In this document: positions 1-8,870 of the stretch, in pieces
How positions within the stretch are numbered: the first letter of the stretch is position 1
Layout of the letters: every line of letters starts with the position of its first letter
Source: Thermodesulfobacteriota bacterium
Lineage (GTDB): Bacteria > Desulfobacterota > WTBG01 > CAIYCZ01 > CAIRTM01
Reading direction: 5' to 3'
Assembly (NCBI GenBank): GCA_028282925.1
Contig: JANQGV010000243.1
Coordinates: 1 to 62,730 of the forward strand
DNA length: 62,730 nucleotides
Made by a program: the position numbers and the translations under genes
The notes under the pieces: generated by a model
What the model was told of the DNA's origin: nothing
Database searches by the model: none
What the model saw: the letters and a program-made list of their open reading frames with translations, nothing else

Positions 1-451
1 AGTGTCCGGGGATGTCGGCCGGGAGACTTTTCACTTCAACTTCGCGCAGAATATGCCGCAAAATGCCGCCCAGCTTAACGCCTTCCGGTTTACCGTGCAG
101 ACGAATATGAACCGGGGCAACAATTGCTTCGTCCATACGCACGGCAAAGAAATCGATGTGCAGCACGATATCGGTAATGGGATGGCGCTGAATGTCCTTG
201 ACGATAACCATGGTTTCCTGCATGTCCGGTTTGTCGTCGACGATGAGCTTGCAGAGTTTATAATCTTCAACGACTTCGCTGCCGATTCTGAACATTTTAT
301 TGGTAACAGCGGAGTCAAGGGACAGATGTACCGCTTCAAAGTTGTGACCATAGACAACTGCCGGGAGCTGGCCCTGCTGGTGCATTTTCTTTACGGCGCT
401 TTTCCCTGTCGCTTCTCTATGGTTTGCATGAATTATGATTTCGTCGCTCAT
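1..451 (-). CDS. rplY: 50S ribosomal protein bL25 (Ctc/RplY type), 3' end beyond the window
   Basis: Reverse-strand reading from the ATG at 451 stays open to the window edge (about 150 codons). It begins MSDEIIIHANHREATGKSAV and contains QQGQLPAVVYGHN and a later HIDFFAVRMDE segment, the usual layout of the long Ctc/L25 family: a 5S-rRNA-binding N-terminal domain of about 90 residues followed by a beta-rich TL5 domain. bL25 binds 5S rRNA in the large subunit. A good ribosome binding site (AAAGGAG) sits about 10 bases upstream of the ATG. It lies 58 bases downstream of prs, the common prs-rplY order, often followed by pth, which would lie outside the window. The C-terminus cannot be judged. 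The plus-strand ORF over the same bases is a shadow. Confidence 0.9.
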   Translation of the reverse strand, partial: MSDEIIIHANHREATGKSAVKKMHQQGQLPAVVYGHNFEAVHLSLDSAVTNKMFRIGSEVVEDYKLCKLIVDDKPDMQETMVIVKDIQRHPITDIVLHIDFFAVRMDEAIVAPVHIRLHGKPEGVKLGGILRHILREVEVKSLPADIPGH

Positions 452-509
452 TGTTATCTACTCCTTTAATCAGTAAAGATTATTGATGACTTTTACGGCG
501 CGCCCTATT

Positions 510-1451
510 TTATATGAAGAGCGAACTCACGGAGTCATTCTGATTTATTCTTTTAATTGCTTCAGCAAAAAGTTCAGCTATTGAAAGAACCTTGATTTTA
601 GTACATTTTGAAGAGATTTCGTTTAAGGGAATCGTGTTTGTTACAACCAGTTCTTCGAGACCCGAGTTGTTGATTTTTTCAATTGCGGAACCTGAAAGAA
701 CGGGGTGGGTGCAGCAGGCGGAAACAGACTTGGCTCCCCGGTCGGCCATAGCGTTGGCCGCGCTGGTAAGCGTTCCCGCGGTATCTACCATATCGTCCAG
801 CAGCAGGGCATGCTTCCCTTCAATTTCACCGATGATGTTCATCACTTCGGATTCATTGGGCCGCAGGCGGCGTTTATCGATGATGGCAAGGGACGCGTCC
901 AGCTTTTGGGCATAGGCCCGGGCGCGCTCAACACCACCGGCATCAGGTGATACGATAACCAGATCATCGCCCGGATATTTGTCTTTTATGTATTTGATGT
1001 TGACGGGGGCGGCGAAGAGGTTGTCCACCGGAATGTTGAAGAACCCCTGAATCTGTCCGGCATGCAGATCCATGGTCAATATGCGGTTGGCGCCTGCGGT
1101 TGTCAGAAGATCGGCTATGAGTTTGGCGCTTATGGGAGCCCTGGGCATAACCTTGCGGTCCTGCCGGGCGTATCCGTAATACGGTATGGCGGCTGTTATG
1201 CGTTCGGCCGAAGCTCTTTTGAAGGCATCGATCATGATAAGCAGTTCCATTAAATTATCGTTGCCGGGAGAGCAAATCGATTGAACGACAAAGACATCAA
1301 GCCCGCGTACGTTTTCCTGGATTTCCAACTGAATTTCACCATCGCTGAAACGGCTTACTTTTGCCTTTCCCAGGGGTACGTTGAATTTTGAAGCGATTTC
1401 TTCAGCCAGGTTCAGATTCGAAGTACCTGAAAATACTTTCAGTCCGTTCAC
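510..1451 (-). CDS. prs: ribose-phosphate pyrophosphokinase
   Basis: Makes PRPP from ribose 5-phosphate and ATP in the cytoplasm, feeding purine, pyrimidine, His, Trp and NAD synthesis. The 313-residue product has normal family length and starts [20 protein letters not shown]. It keeps the family signatures: the ATP-site segment [10 protein letters not shown] (about residues 91-100), the cation-binding [11 protein letters not shown] segment (about 128-138), [12 protein letters not shown], and the PRPP-loop motif [13 protein letters not shown] (about 216-228). It lies between ispE, 69 bases upstream, and rplY, 58 bases downstream, on the same strand, so co-transcription is likely. No anomaly seen. 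Confidence 0.97.
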   Translation of the reverse strand: MNGLKVFSGTSNLNLAEEIASKFNVPLGKAKVSRFSDGEIQLEIQENVRGLDVFVVQSICSPGNDNLMELLIMIDAFKRASAERITAAIPYYGYARQDRKVMPRAPISAKLIADLLTTAGANRILTMDLHAGQIQGFFNIPVDNLFAAPVNIKYIKDKYPGDDLVIVSPDAGGVERARAYAQKLDASLAIIDKRRLRPNESEVMNIIGEIEGKHALLLDDMVDTAGTLTSAANAMADRGAKSVSACCTHPVLSGSAIEKINNSGLEELVVTNTIPLNEISSKCTKIKVLSIAELFAEAIKRINQNDSVSSLFI

Positions 1452-1520
1452 GTATTTTGCCTCCCTCTTCCTATATTGATGTGTTTCAAGAGACCGTTTC
1501 CGTACAGTACACCTGAGTGC

Positions 1521-2387
1521 CTATATGCTGCGGGCCATAAACACCTGATGTCCGGTGTCTTTTTGCAGGCTTTGCAATGCTTTTTCACATTCCCCTTCCG
1601 ATTGAAAAAGCCCGAATACCGACGACCCGCTGCCGCTTAACAGTGCTCCGACCGCTCCTTCATCGCAGAGCTCCCTTTTGATCGCCTCGATCTCCGGATA
1701 TGCAGGCAGTATTACTCTCTCAAAATCGTTATAAAGTAAGGATTTTACTTCATTTGAATCCTTAATAGAATTGTAAAGAGTAATATTTTTTTGTTGATTT
1801 GTCAATAAATTATCTTTACTGAAGGTGGTGTAGGCCCATTTTGTTGAGATTGAAATACCGGGGAAAACAACCAGGAACCAGAGGGGTGATTCCATGGGCA
1901 CGGGGCTCAGTTTTTCGCCTATTCCGGTAGCAATTGCGGTACCGGTTTCGAGGATGAAAAGGGGTACGTCGGCACCAAGTCGTACTGCAAGACCAAGCAT
2001 GGTTTTTTCATCCACCTGAAGGTTCAGGAGGCGGTTGAGTCCGGTAAGCGTTGCCGCGGCATCGCTGCTCCCGCCGCCGAGGCCGGCCTCAGACGGTATT
2101 TTTTTTTTAATATGGATGGACAGCCCGCATTGCACATTACAGTGTTTCAACAGTGCATCGGCGGCTTTGTAGGCCAGGTTTGAGCTGTCTGAAGGGATTT
2201 TCAGCGAATCCGTGCTGATTGATATGCCTTTTTGGTCTGTTTTCGAAAGCGTTATACGGTCGAAAAGGCTGATTTTTTGAAAAATTGTATACAGTTCGTG
2301 ATACCCGTCGTCTCTTTTACCGGTAATCTCAAGACGCAGGTTTACCTTGGCCGGTGCCTGTAGGGTAATACTTTCATTTTGATTCAT
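1521..2387 (-). CDS. ispE: 4-diphosphocytidyl-2-C-methyl-D-erythritol kinase
   Basis: GHMP-superfamily kinase that phosphorylates CDP-methylerythritol in the MEP isoprenoid pathway. Visible motifs are PAKVNLRLEI and DGYHEL near the N-terminus and the ATP-binding glycine motif GLGGGSSDAAA, followed by a C-terminal LSGSGSSVFGLF motif. The frame is open from 2417, but I choose the ATG at 2387 (MNQNESITLQAPAKVN, 288 residues) because the kinase fold starts right after it and the length matches the family. This start overlaps the end of the DUF1844 gene by 14 bases, implying translational coupling. Presence of ispE points to the MEP rather than the mevalonate route. Confidence 0.95.
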   Translation of the reverse strand: MNQNESITLQAPAKVNLRLEITGKRDDGYHELYTIFQKISLFDRITLSKTDQKGISISTDSLKIPSDSSNLAYKAADALLKHCNVQCGLSIHIKKKIPSEAGLGGGSSDAAATLTGLNRLLNLQVDEKTMLGLAVRLGADVPLFILETGTAIATGIGEKLSPVPMESPLWFLVVFPGISISTKWAYTTFSKDNLLTNQQKNITLYNSIKDSNEVKSLLYNDFERVILPAYPEIEAIKRELCDEGAVGALLSGSGSSVFGLFQSEGECEKALQSLQKDTGHQVFMARSI

Positions 2388-2733
2388 CAGATTCCCGGTC
2401 TTTTTTGCACTCTTCAATGTAGCGCATTCTCAGGTCGTAGAGCAGGTTTTCAAGCAGTTTTTCCTCTTCGTTGGTAAGATTACCCTTTGTTTTCTCATCA
2501 ATTATACCAAGGATATCAATGGTTTGCTTGGCAAGGGGTATATTACGCTGGGTCTGCTTTGTTACCGGATCGGGTATGGTGCCGAAATGAAACAGCGCCG
2601 AGGAGCTCAGTGAAAGAATAAAAGAAGAAAAATTTACTTCAGGCAGGGGAGGGGTCTCCGATGATTCGGTTGCCTGCGTTTCTGGTTCTTTTTCTTTTGC
2701 AACGAAGCCGGGGCCTTTTATTTCTTCTGACAT
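2374..2733 (-). CDS. DUF1844 domain protein
   Basis: Small cytoplasmic protein of 119 residues. The first 33 or so residues are charged and Pro/Glu-rich. The core, VNFSSFILSLSSSALFHFG followed by an NIPLAKQTIDILGIIDEKT segment and a LRMRYIEE tail, is what I recognise as the DUF1844 family, common in deltaproteobacteria and of unknown function. It is the first gene of the ispE-prs-rplY unit. The ribosome binding site AAAGGAT lies about 10 bases before the ATG. Upstream is a 630-base gene-free region shared with the dnaK terminator. The role is not known; only the family assignment is reasonably sure. Confidence 0.85.
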   Translation of the reverse strand: MSEEIKGPGFVAKEKEPETQATESSETPPLPEVNFSSFILSLSSSALFHFGTIPDPVTKQTQRNIPLAKQTIDILGIIDEKTKGNLTNEEEKLLENLLYDLRMRYIEECKKDRESDESK

Positions 2734-2846
2734 GAATTATAATCCTTTCAATTGAAATGATTACCGAAGCTGCCGGAAAACGCACAACAGCCATAGTACG
2801 TTTGCCGTATTATATCCAGGCTTTTTTTAATATTTATAAGTATTTT

Positions 2847-2870
2847 ACAACACGCCCTTTGGCGTGTTGT
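2847..2870. repeat. perfect 10-bp hairpin
   Basis: ACAACACGCC (2847-2856), a four-base loop CTTT, then GGCGTGTTGT (2861-2870). There is no run of T on either side in the right position for a standard terminator. It could be a leader hairpin for the DUF1844 transcript or a remnant of the neighbouring repeat element. Confidence 0.5.
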
Positions 2871-2941
2871 TTGAATGGTTTTCAGCGTTTCAAGATTGAT
2901 GCATATGGCACACTTTCGGAAAGGGATCGGTCTCTTCATTT

Positions 2942-3150
2942 ACTTTTCTTTGCGTGCTCCAAAGAAAAGTAACAAAAGAAAAGGCACCCTGCAACTTGTC
3001 CCGCTGCAAGCGGGATGCCCTCGCGGCACGATTTCATCCGGCGGGTCAACAAACTCGCCCCTGTAAAACGGGGCTCAAACATGTCGACCCTTATTCCCTC
3101 CTGAAATCGCTGCACTCGGCTGCGTTGCAACGGGATTCCGAAACCCAACC
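2942..3150. repeat. probable dispersed palindromic repeat element
   Basis: Begins with the inverted repeat ACTTTTCTTTG (2942-2952), seven-base loop, CAAAGAAAAGT (2960-2970), then a purine-rich AAAAGAAAAGGCACCC block, a GC-rich part with small hairpins (CCGCTgcaAGCGG near 3001; CCCCtgtaaaACGGGG near 3058) and a tail rich in short palindromes. From memory, elements starting with this 'ACTTTTCTTTG-CAAAGAAAAGTAAC' block recur in many proteobacterial intergenic regions and generate spurious ORFs; their function is unknown to me. Only one copy is visible here, so 'dispersed' rests on recollection. Confidence 0.45.
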
Positions 3151-3293
3151 TTGATAACCTGTATAACAGTAGCAAATAAATATGATATTACTTGCAGTCT
3201 CCCTTTTTGAATATTAGCATTATACAATTCATCCAGTAACAAGAATAACTTAAGCACTTTTTTAAAACAAGATTGCCTGGAGTGTGCAATTGC

Positions 3294-3327
3294 AAAAAAG
3301 GGAAAGACCAAAGTCTTTCCCTTTTTT
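3294..3327 (-). terminator. rho-independent terminator of dnaK
   Basis: Perfect 15-bp stem AAAAAAGGGAAAGAC / GTCTTTCCCTTTTTT with a 4-base loop, 39 bases past the dnaK stop. It has A/T tails on both sides and could work in both directions. Confidence 0.9.
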
Positions 3328-3366
3328 CTATGAATTTCCGCCGTATTTTGCAAGCAAAAAAACGGG

Positions 3367-5289
3367 TTATTTATCGGTTTCTTCAAACTCGGCGTCTACA
3401 ACATTGTCCTGACCGCCGCCGGGTTGTGCTCCCTGGTCGCCCTGTGCCTGGCCCTGCTGTCCGGCGTCGCCTTCGGGTTGGGCGGAATCGCCGGCCTGCT
3501 TATACATCGCTTCGGCCAGCTTGTGCGATGCGTTGTTCAAGGCCTCCATTTTTGCTTTGATCTCTTCAGCATCATCCTTTTCCAGGGCGTCCTTAAGGTC
3601 TTTGATTGCGGCTTCAACGTTTTTCACGTCCTCTTCAGCCAGTTTGTCGCGGTTTTCATTGAGCACCTTTTCGGTTGAATAGACAAGGTTGTCGGCCTGG
3701 TTCCTGAGCTCAATCGTTTCCCGGCGTTTTTTATCTTCGTCGGCATGGGATTCGGCGTCTTTCACCATCTGGTCGATTTCATCCTTGGCAAGTCCGCTTG
3801 AAGCGGTAATGGTGATTTTCTGTTCCTTGCCGGTGCCGAGGTCTTTGGCCGAAACGTTTACGATGCCGTTGGCATCAATGTCGAATGTTACTTCAACCTG
3901 GGGCACGCCACGGGGCGCGGCCGGAATGCCGACGAGCTGGAACCGCCCAAGTGTTCTATTGTCCTTGGCCATGTCGCGCTCACCCTGGAGCACGTGTATC
4001 TCAACACTGGTCTGGTTGTCTGCGGCCGTAGTGAAGATTTCACTTTTACGGGTCGGTATGGTTGTATTGCGCTCGATGAGTTTGGTGGTAATGCCGCCCA
4101 GGGTTTCGATACCCAGTGAAAGCGGCGTTACGTCCAGCAGCAACACGTCTTTTACATCGCCCGCCAGTACGCCGGCCTGTACCGATGCGCCAAGGGCCAC
4201 AACCTCGTCGGGGTTGACGCCCTTATGGGGGTCCTTGCCGAAAAGGTTTTTCACCACGTCCTGTACTTTCGGGATACGCGTGGAGCCGCCGACCAGAATG
4301 GCCTCATGAATCTGGCTTGTCTGCAGTCCGGCGTCTCGGATTGCGTTTTCGCACGGTATGCGGGTACGCTCAACCAAGTCATCGATCATCTGCTCGAATT
4401 TTGACCGTGACAATTTGTAATTCAAGTGTTTGGGGCCGGATGCATCGGCCGTAACAAACGGAAGATTGATTTCGGTTTCAAGGGTCGATGAAAGCTCGAT
4501 TTTGGCTTTTTCTGCGGCCTCCTTCAGGCGCTGCAGGGCCATTTTGTCGGCGCTGAGATCAATTCCCTGGTCTTTCTTGAACTCATCAACAAGCCAGTCG
4601 ATTATCCGCTGGTCGATATTGTCGCCGCCGAGATGGGTGTCGCCGTTGGTGGACTTAACCTCGATAACATTGTCGCCGACTTCCAGCACCGAAATATCAA
4701 ATGTACCGCCGCCGAAGTCATACACGGCTACGGTTTCGTCCCTGTTTTTGTCCAGCCCGTAGGCAAGAGCCGATGCTGTGGGTTCGTTGATGATTCTGAG
4801 CACGTTCAGTCCTGCTATAACGCCGGCGTCTTTGGTAGCCTGGCGCTGGCTGTCGTTAAAATAGGCCGGTACGGTAACAACCGCATCATTGACTTCGGTT
4901 CCAAGATAGGCCTCGGCCGATTTTTTCAGTTTTTGCAGTACTTTGGCGGAAATTTCGGGCGGAGAATACTGTTTGTCCATGATTTCAACCCGGGCGTCGC
5001 CGTTGGGGCCCTTGAGTACCTTGTAGGGTACCATCTTCATCTCTTCGTTTACTTCCTCGAAGCGCCTGCCCATGAACCGTTTAATGGAATAGATGGTATT
5101 TTCGGGGTTTGTAATCGCCTGGCGTTTGGCCACCTGACCTACGAGGATTTCACCCTCTTTTGTAAAGGCCACGCAGGATGGTGTCAGTCTGTTACCTTCT
5201 TCATTTATAATAACAGTAGGTTCGCCACCTTCCATCACAGCAACTACCGAGTTGGTTGTTCCTAAGTCGATTCCTATTGCTTTTCCCAT
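3367..5289 (-). CDS. dnaK: molecular chaperone DnaK (Hsp70)
   Basis: ATP-dependent cytoplasmic Hsp70 chaperone. The 640 residues match the family in length. The N-terminus [20 protein letters not shown] is the phosphate-1 motif; [17 protein letters not shown] and [14 protein letters not shown] follow in the nucleotide-binding domain; [14 protein letters not shown] marks the linker and start of the substrate domain; the C-terminus ends in a Gly/Gln-rich tail and the acidic DAEFEETDK. It stands alone: no grpE, dnaJ or hrcA adjoins it. A strong sigma-70-type promoter (5361-5389) and a perfect terminator (3294-3327) define a monocistronic unit. No CIRCE operator was found in the leader, so heat control by HrcA is not supported here. 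Confidence 0.98.
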   Translation of the reverse strand: MGKAIGIDLGTTNSVVAVMEGGEPTVIINEEGNRLTPSCVAFTKEGEILVGQVAKRQAITNPENTIYSIKRFMGRRFEEVNEEMKMVPYKVLKGPNGDARVEIMDKQYSPPEISAKVLQKLKKSAEAYLGTEVNDAVVTVPAYFNDSQRQATKDAGVIAGLNVLRIINEPTASALAYGLDKNRDETVAVYDFGGGTFDISVLEVGDNVIEVKSTNGDTHLGGDNIDQRIIDWLVDEFKKDQGIDLSADKMALQRLKEAAEKAKIELSSTLETEINLPFVTADASGPKHLNYKLSRSKFEQMIDDLVERTRIPCENAIRDAGLQTSQIHEAILVGGSTRIPKVQDVVKNLFGKDPHKGVNPDEVVALGASVQAGVLAGDVKDVLLLDVTPLSLGIETLGGITTKLIERNTTIPTRKSEIFTTAADNQTSVEIHVLQGERDMAKDNRTLGRFQLVGIPAAPRGVPQVEVTFDIDANGIVNVSAKDLGTGKEQKITITASSGLAKDEIDQMVKDAESHADEDKKRRETIELRNQADNLVYSTEKVLNENRDKLAEEDVKNVEAAIKDLKDALEKDDAEEIKAKMEALNNASHKLAEAMYKQAGDSAQPEGDAGQQGQAQGDQGAQPGGGQDNVVDAEFEETDK

Positions 5290-5360
5290 AATGTGCCTCC
5301 TGGTGTGTATTTTCTGCTCTTCAGTATTGATTTTCCTGTTAAATTCTTTTTGTTGGTGAA

Positions 5361-5389
5361 AATATAAGCACAGGTTCTACGGTAGTCAA
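5361..5389 (-). promoter_or_regulatory. sigma-70-type promoter of dnaK
   Basis: On the minus strand TTGACT (5384-5389), exactly 17 bases, then TATATT (5361-5366), about 72 bases ahead of the dnaK ATG. This is a near-consensus vegetative promoter, which fits a highly expressed housekeeping chaperone. Confidence 0.75.
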
Positions 5390-5539
5390 TGCCCGAAAGT
5401 AAAATATTATTAGAAATTTTAGATATTTTTATAATACCGGGTGGCGCAGGTGAAAAAAAGGACGTTGCAGTTTCAAAGAGGGCGGAATGGTGATGTATCG
5501 ATAGATGTATACTCTTTTATTCTAGTATGTATTCCTTAT

Positions 5540-6883
5540 TTATACTTCCCGATAGGTGTAGTTCTCAAAACGGGTATATTCGTTGATGAAGGTAAGAATG
5601 ACCTCGCCGGTGGGGCCGTTACGCTGTTTGCCGATGATTATTTCCGCCTTTCCCTTTGATTCCTCGGTATCCGGATGATACACCTCGTCGCGGTAAATGA
5701 AAATAATCACATCAGCATCCTGCTCAATGGCACCGGATTCGCGTAAATCGGCCATATGGGGCCGTTTATCCGTCCGGTCTTCCAGCCTGCGGTTGAGCTG
5801 GGAAAGGGCGATAACAGGTACGTTCAGCTCTTTTGCCAGGGCCTTCAGTGAGCGTGAAATCTCGGAAATCTCCTGTTCCCGGCTGTCTGAGCGTCCCTTG
5901 GAACCGCTCATAAGCTGTAAATAGTCGACCATTATGAGTCCCAGGCCGTGTTCAGCCTGAAGTCGACGGGCTTTGGCACGCATCTCAAAAACGGATATGC
6001 CCGGGGTATCGTCAATGTAAATCTTTGAATCGGCCAGCTTGCCGGCTGCCATGGATAATTTGCCCCATTCCGATTCGGCAATAAAACCGCTACGCAGTTT
6101 GTGGTTGTCAACCCGTGCTTCAGAGCACAGCATACGCATCGACAACTGCTCTTTGGACATTTCAAGAGAGAATATAGCCGTGGCAACATTGCCCTCAGTG
6201 GCGGCGTTCTGGGCAATGTTCAGGGCAAAGGCGGTTTTACCCATACTGGGCCTGCCTGCCACGATAATGAGGTCTGAGGGCTGAAACCCCGAGGTCATGG
6301 AATCCAGATCCGTATAACCGGTGGGGACCCCTGTTATGAGCTGCTTTTTTTCATACAGTTTTTCAATGTCTTTAAACGTGGATTTGAGAATGTCCTTTAA
6401 GGCGTAAAAGGACGGCTTAATCTGGAACTCTGAAATCTGAAAGATTGTTTTTTCGGAGTAGTCAAGGATATCCTCAACTTCTTCTTCTGCGCTGGTAGCC
6501 TTGGTGACTATTTCACTTGCGGAGTGGATCAGGTTGCGCAGGATGCTTTTCTGGCGGACGATTTTGGCATAATACTCAATGTTTGCAGCGGTAGGTATCT
6601 TTTCAGAGATCTCTGCCAGATAGGATGCACCCCCGATTTCTTCTATCTTTTTTTTCTTTTTAAGGTTTTCGGTGAGTGTGATGAGGTCTGCGGGCTCGTT
6701 GCGTTCGAAGAGTTCGAGCAGGCACTGGTATATCTGGCGATGAGATTCGCGGTAAAAATCCTCAGGCCGCAAAACCTCGACCGCTTTAAGGAGGGCTTCG
6801 TTTTCCAGTAGTATTGAGCCGATTACCGATTGTTCGGCCTCAATGTTTTGCGGTGGAATGTTCTGCGGGTTGGTATTTCCCAT
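5540..6883 (-). CDS. dnaB: replicative DNA helicase DnaB
   Basis: Hexameric 5'-3' helicase of the replication fork. The 447 residues include the N-terminal collar domain (IPPQNIEAEQSVIGSILLEN, about 7-110), a linker helix, and the RecA-like domain from about 180 with Walker A GRPSMGKT, Walker B IMVDYLQLM and the GSKGRSDSREQEISEISRSL and QLNRRLEDR motifs. Length and order are normal; there is no intein. It is the last gene of the rplU-rpsF-rpsR-rplI-dnaB unit, with 24 bases between the rplI stop and its ATG. The rplI-dnaB adjacency is common in bacteria. Confidence 0.97.
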   Translation of the reverse strand: MGNTNPQNIPPQNIEAEQSVIGSILLENEALLKAVEVLRPEDFYRESHRQIYQCLLELFERNEPADLITLTENLKKKKKIEEIGGASYLAEISEKIPTAANIEYYAKIVRQKSILRNLIHSASEIVTKATSAEEEVEDILDYSEKTIFQISEFQIKPSFYALKDILKSTFKDIEKLYEKKQLITGVPTGYTDLDSMTSGFQPSDLIIVAGRPSMGKTAFALNIAQNAATEGNVATAIFSLEMSKEQLSMRMLCSEARVDNHKLRSGFIAESEWGKLSMAAGKLADSKIYIDDTPGISVFEMRAKARRLQAEHGLGLIMVDYLQLMSGSKGRSDSREQEISEISRSLKALAKELNVPVIALSQLNRRLEDRTDKRPHMADLRESGAIEQDADVIIFIYRDEVYHPDTEESKGKAEIIIGKQRNGPTGEVILTFINEYTRFENYTYREV

Positions 6884-6907
6884 GTATCCCGGAAAGGCTA
6901 ACGGTTT

Positions 6908-7351
6908 TTATTCCTTTACGACCCATACTTTCAGATCAGCGGTAACTTCCGGGTGTATTTTGACCGGCACGGTAAAGATGCCCAGGCTTTTCAGCGGCTC
7001 ATCAAGGATGATTTTCTTTTTGTCGATTTCAATGCCTTCATTCTTGAGGCTGTTATAAATATCGGCAGAGGTAACGGACCCGAACAGTTTGTCTTCTTCG
7101 CCCACCGGTTTTGTAACCGTACAGGAAACGGATTCAACACGGGCAGCCAGCTTTTCGGCTTCTTTTTTCACTTTGTTCAGTTTTTCCTGCACCTGGCGTT
7201 TCTGATGGTCGAGTTTTTTGATATTCTGGGTCGTCGCCATGATGGCTTTGCCGTTGGGAATAAGAAAATTTCTGGCATAGCCGTCTTTTACTTTAATCAG
7301 ATCGCCTGCATTCCCGAGATGGGTGATATCTTCTGTGAGAATAATGTCCAT
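6908..7351 (-). CDS. rplI: 50S ribosomal protein bL9
   Basis: Large-subunit protein that binds 23S rRNA at the base of the L1 stalk. The 147-residue product starts MDIILTEDITHLGNAGDLIKV, with the family signature GYARNFLIPNGKAIMAT (about residues 24-41), then the long connecting helix and a C-terminal domain containing KLFGSVTSADI. Normal length. It sits between rpsR and dnaB on the same strand. Confidence 0.97.
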   Translation of the reverse strand: MDIILTEDITHLGNAGDLIKVKDGYARNFLIPNGKAIMATTQNIKKLDHQKRQVQEKLNKVKKEAEKLAARVESVSCTVTKPVGEEDKLFGSVTSADIYNSLKNEGIEIDKKKIILDEPLKSLGIFTVPVKIHPEVTADLKVWVVKE

Positions 7352-7409
7352 TTTAATTACTTCTCCGTAAAATCTAAAAACAGATTGAATCTTTTAGTGT
7401 ACGTGCACC

Positions 7410-7664
7410 CTAGGAAGCACTGACTGAAAACGGCATAATGGATACCACGCGCGCACGTTTGATGGCACGGGTAAGCTGACGCTGATGTTTAGCGCAATTG
7501 CCGGAAATTCTTCTGGGTATAATTTTACCGCGCTCGGTAACGAAATGCTTCAGCGTGTTGAAATCCTTATACGAAATGTCCAGTGTCGAATCGGAGCAGA
7601 AACGGCAGATTTTACGTTTCTGGTAGAATGTTTTTCTCCTTTTAGGGTGTCTTTTGCCTGTCAA
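7410..7664 (-). CDS. rpsR: 30S ribosomal protein bS18
   Basis: Small-subunit platform protein. The 84 residues contain [19 protein letters not shown] and the signature [21 protein letters not shown], then [13 protein letters not shown]. The two Cys of CRFC and NC are the zinc-type (C+) variant. It follows rpsF by 45 bases; no ssb gene lies between rpsF and rpsR. The gene 58 bases downstream is rplI. Confidence 0.95.
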   Translation of the reverse strand: MTGKRHPKRRKTFYQKRKICRFCSDSTLDISYKDFNTLKHFVTERGKIIPRRISGNCAKHQRQLTRAIKRARVVSIMPFSVSAS

Positions 7665-7709
7665 CGTAGCCTCCTGATAGTATGTAAAATAACGATCGAA
7701 TTAGTTGTT

Positions 7710-8141
7710 TTATTCTGTAGCTTCAGCGGACGGGGTGCCTTCTTCAGCCTGCTCGGCCTTGGGAGCTTCTTCCGTTTCTGGTTCAGCAACTGTCTCGGCG
7801 GCCTCTTCAACGACCGGCTCTGCTTGCTCTACGGTAAACCCTTTGGGCAAACGAACTACATTGTAGCGCAGAATGCGCTCATTAAACCGGATAAGCCGGT
7901 CTATGTCGCGCAGTACGTCGCTGGGTGCCGAAAAATAGACAAAACAGTAGTTGCCTTTGGACTGTTTTTTGATGGTGAATTTGAAGTTTTTCTTGCCCCA
8001 CTTTTCAACTTTAAGCACCGTGCCGTTCTGCTTGGCAATGGTTTCGCCTATTGAGTTCGTCAAGGCGTCGATATCCTCGTCCGTGATATCTGAATGGAGT
8101 ATCAAACAGAGTTCGTAACCTCTCAAGGTGTTTCCTCCCAT
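7710..8141 (-). CDS. rpsF: 30S ribosomal protein bS6
   Basis: bS6 pairs with bS18 on the 30S platform. The 143 residues begin MGGNTLRGYELCLILHSDI and contain the KWGKKNFKFTIKKQSKGNYC strand and the FNERILRYNVVRL segment of the ferredoxin-like fold. After about residue 110 there is an acidic Glu/Ala tail (VEEAAETVAEPE and similar), as in many bS6 proteins. It lies 11 bases downstream of rplU and 45 bases upstream of rpsR. The RGYELCLI segment suggests an internal start is possible, but no second ATG gives a better fit. Confidence 0.95.
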   Translation of the reverse strand: MGGNTLRGYELCLILHSDITDEDIDALTNSIGETIAKQNGTVLKVEKWGKKNFKFTIKKQSKGNYCFVYFSAPSDVLRDIDRLIRFNERILRYNVVRLPKGFTVEQAEPVVEEAAETVAEPETEEAPKAEQAEEGTPSAEATE

Positions 8142-8152
8142 GTATAAATGGA

Positions 8153-8467
8153 TTACTTTGTAATATCTTTAATTTTTACTTCAGTCAGTAACTGGCGGTG
8201 GCCCGTTTTCTTGCTGTAGCCTTTTCTGCGTTTTGATTTGAACACTATGATTTTGTCGCCTTTTTTCTGGCTGGTGATTTGTGCGGCGACTTTGGCGCCT
8301 TCAAGAAAAGGCCGTCCGACGGAAACGTTATTGTCATCGTCGACAACCATCAACACCTGGTCAAATACAACGTCGGATCCCTGATCGCCTTCGATTTTTT
8401 CAATAGTAATGGTGTCACCGGGATTTACCGTATATTGTTTGCCACCGGTTTTTACAATCGCGTACAT
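8153..8467 (-). CDS. rplU: 50S ribosomal protein bL21
   Basis: Large-subunit protein of 104 residues, normal length: MYAIVKTGGKQYTVNPGDTI, then VGRPFLEGAKVAAQI, KIIVFKSKRRKGYSKKTGHRQ and TEVKIKDI, all family signatures. It is the first gene of the unit that continues into rpsF. In most bacteria rplU is followed by rpmA and obgE, so its position upstream of rpsF is unusual. A promoter lies about 120 bases upstream (8588-8616), leaving a leader of that length that could carry autoregulatory structure. Confidence 0.96.
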   Translation of the reverse strand: MYAIVKTGGKQYTVNPGDTITIEKIEGDQGSDVVFDQVLMVVDDDNNVSVGRPFLEGAKVAAQITSQKKGDKIIVFKSKRRKGYSKKTGHRQLLTEVKIKDITK

Positions 8468-8587
8468 GTGTTTAGCTCCTCAAATCCTTCAAATGTGATT
8501 CTCGATTCTCAGAATCTTTTTATAAATGTAGTTTAAAATGACTACTAATAGATGTGATTTATCTGCCTTACAAACTTAAAATAACAA

Positions 8588-8616
8588 TTTTTAAATTAAA
8601 ATCAGGTATTTGTCAA
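8588..8616 (-). promoter_or_regulatory. sigma-70-type promoter of the rplU operon
   Basis: Minus-strand TTGACA (8611-8616), a 17-base AT-rich spacer, then TAAAAA (8588-8593). Perfect -35 with a moderate -10. It is the only good promoter in the 403-base gap 8468-8870, which otherwise holds nothing I can name. Confidence 0.6.
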
Positions 8617-8870
8617 GCATTTTTATCATAGGTGAAGGGTGTATATTAATTTGCAAGTAAATACGAATATATACAGAATTGTGCTTTTTGCGGGTTTGTT
8701 AGTGAGGAGGTCTGTACGGTAAGGTGCATGCAGGGCATAGGTGAGCAGTCTCGTCTTGTATAAATATATATACCGTTCTGCCGGAAATTATGGTTGCATT
8801 GCCGGTTGCGATAGCGTTAAGGTAAGAACAGAGAAAATCAAAACATAACCTGCCCGAAAGCGGAAACTCA

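Larger units (their letters stand above)
2734..3366. other. gene-free region between DUF1844 and dnaK
   Basis: No credible protein. From left to right it holds a hairpin at 2847-2870, a structured repeat-like element at about 2942-3150, an AT-rich stretch, and the dnaK terminator at 3294-3327. Short ORFs here have no ribosome binding site and no recognisable family. A TATAAT-like -10 lies on the minus strand at 2809-2814, pointing toward the DUF1844 gene, but its -35 is poor. Confidence 0.6.

Noticed and set aside
5290-5539. CIRCE heat-shock operator upstream of dnaK
   Set aside because: No TTAGCACTC-N9-GAGTGCTAA pattern; only a sigma-70-type promoter was found.
8468-8870. Sigma-54 promoter for the response regulator
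   Set aside because: No TGGCAC-N5-TTGC-like element could be found on the plus strand.
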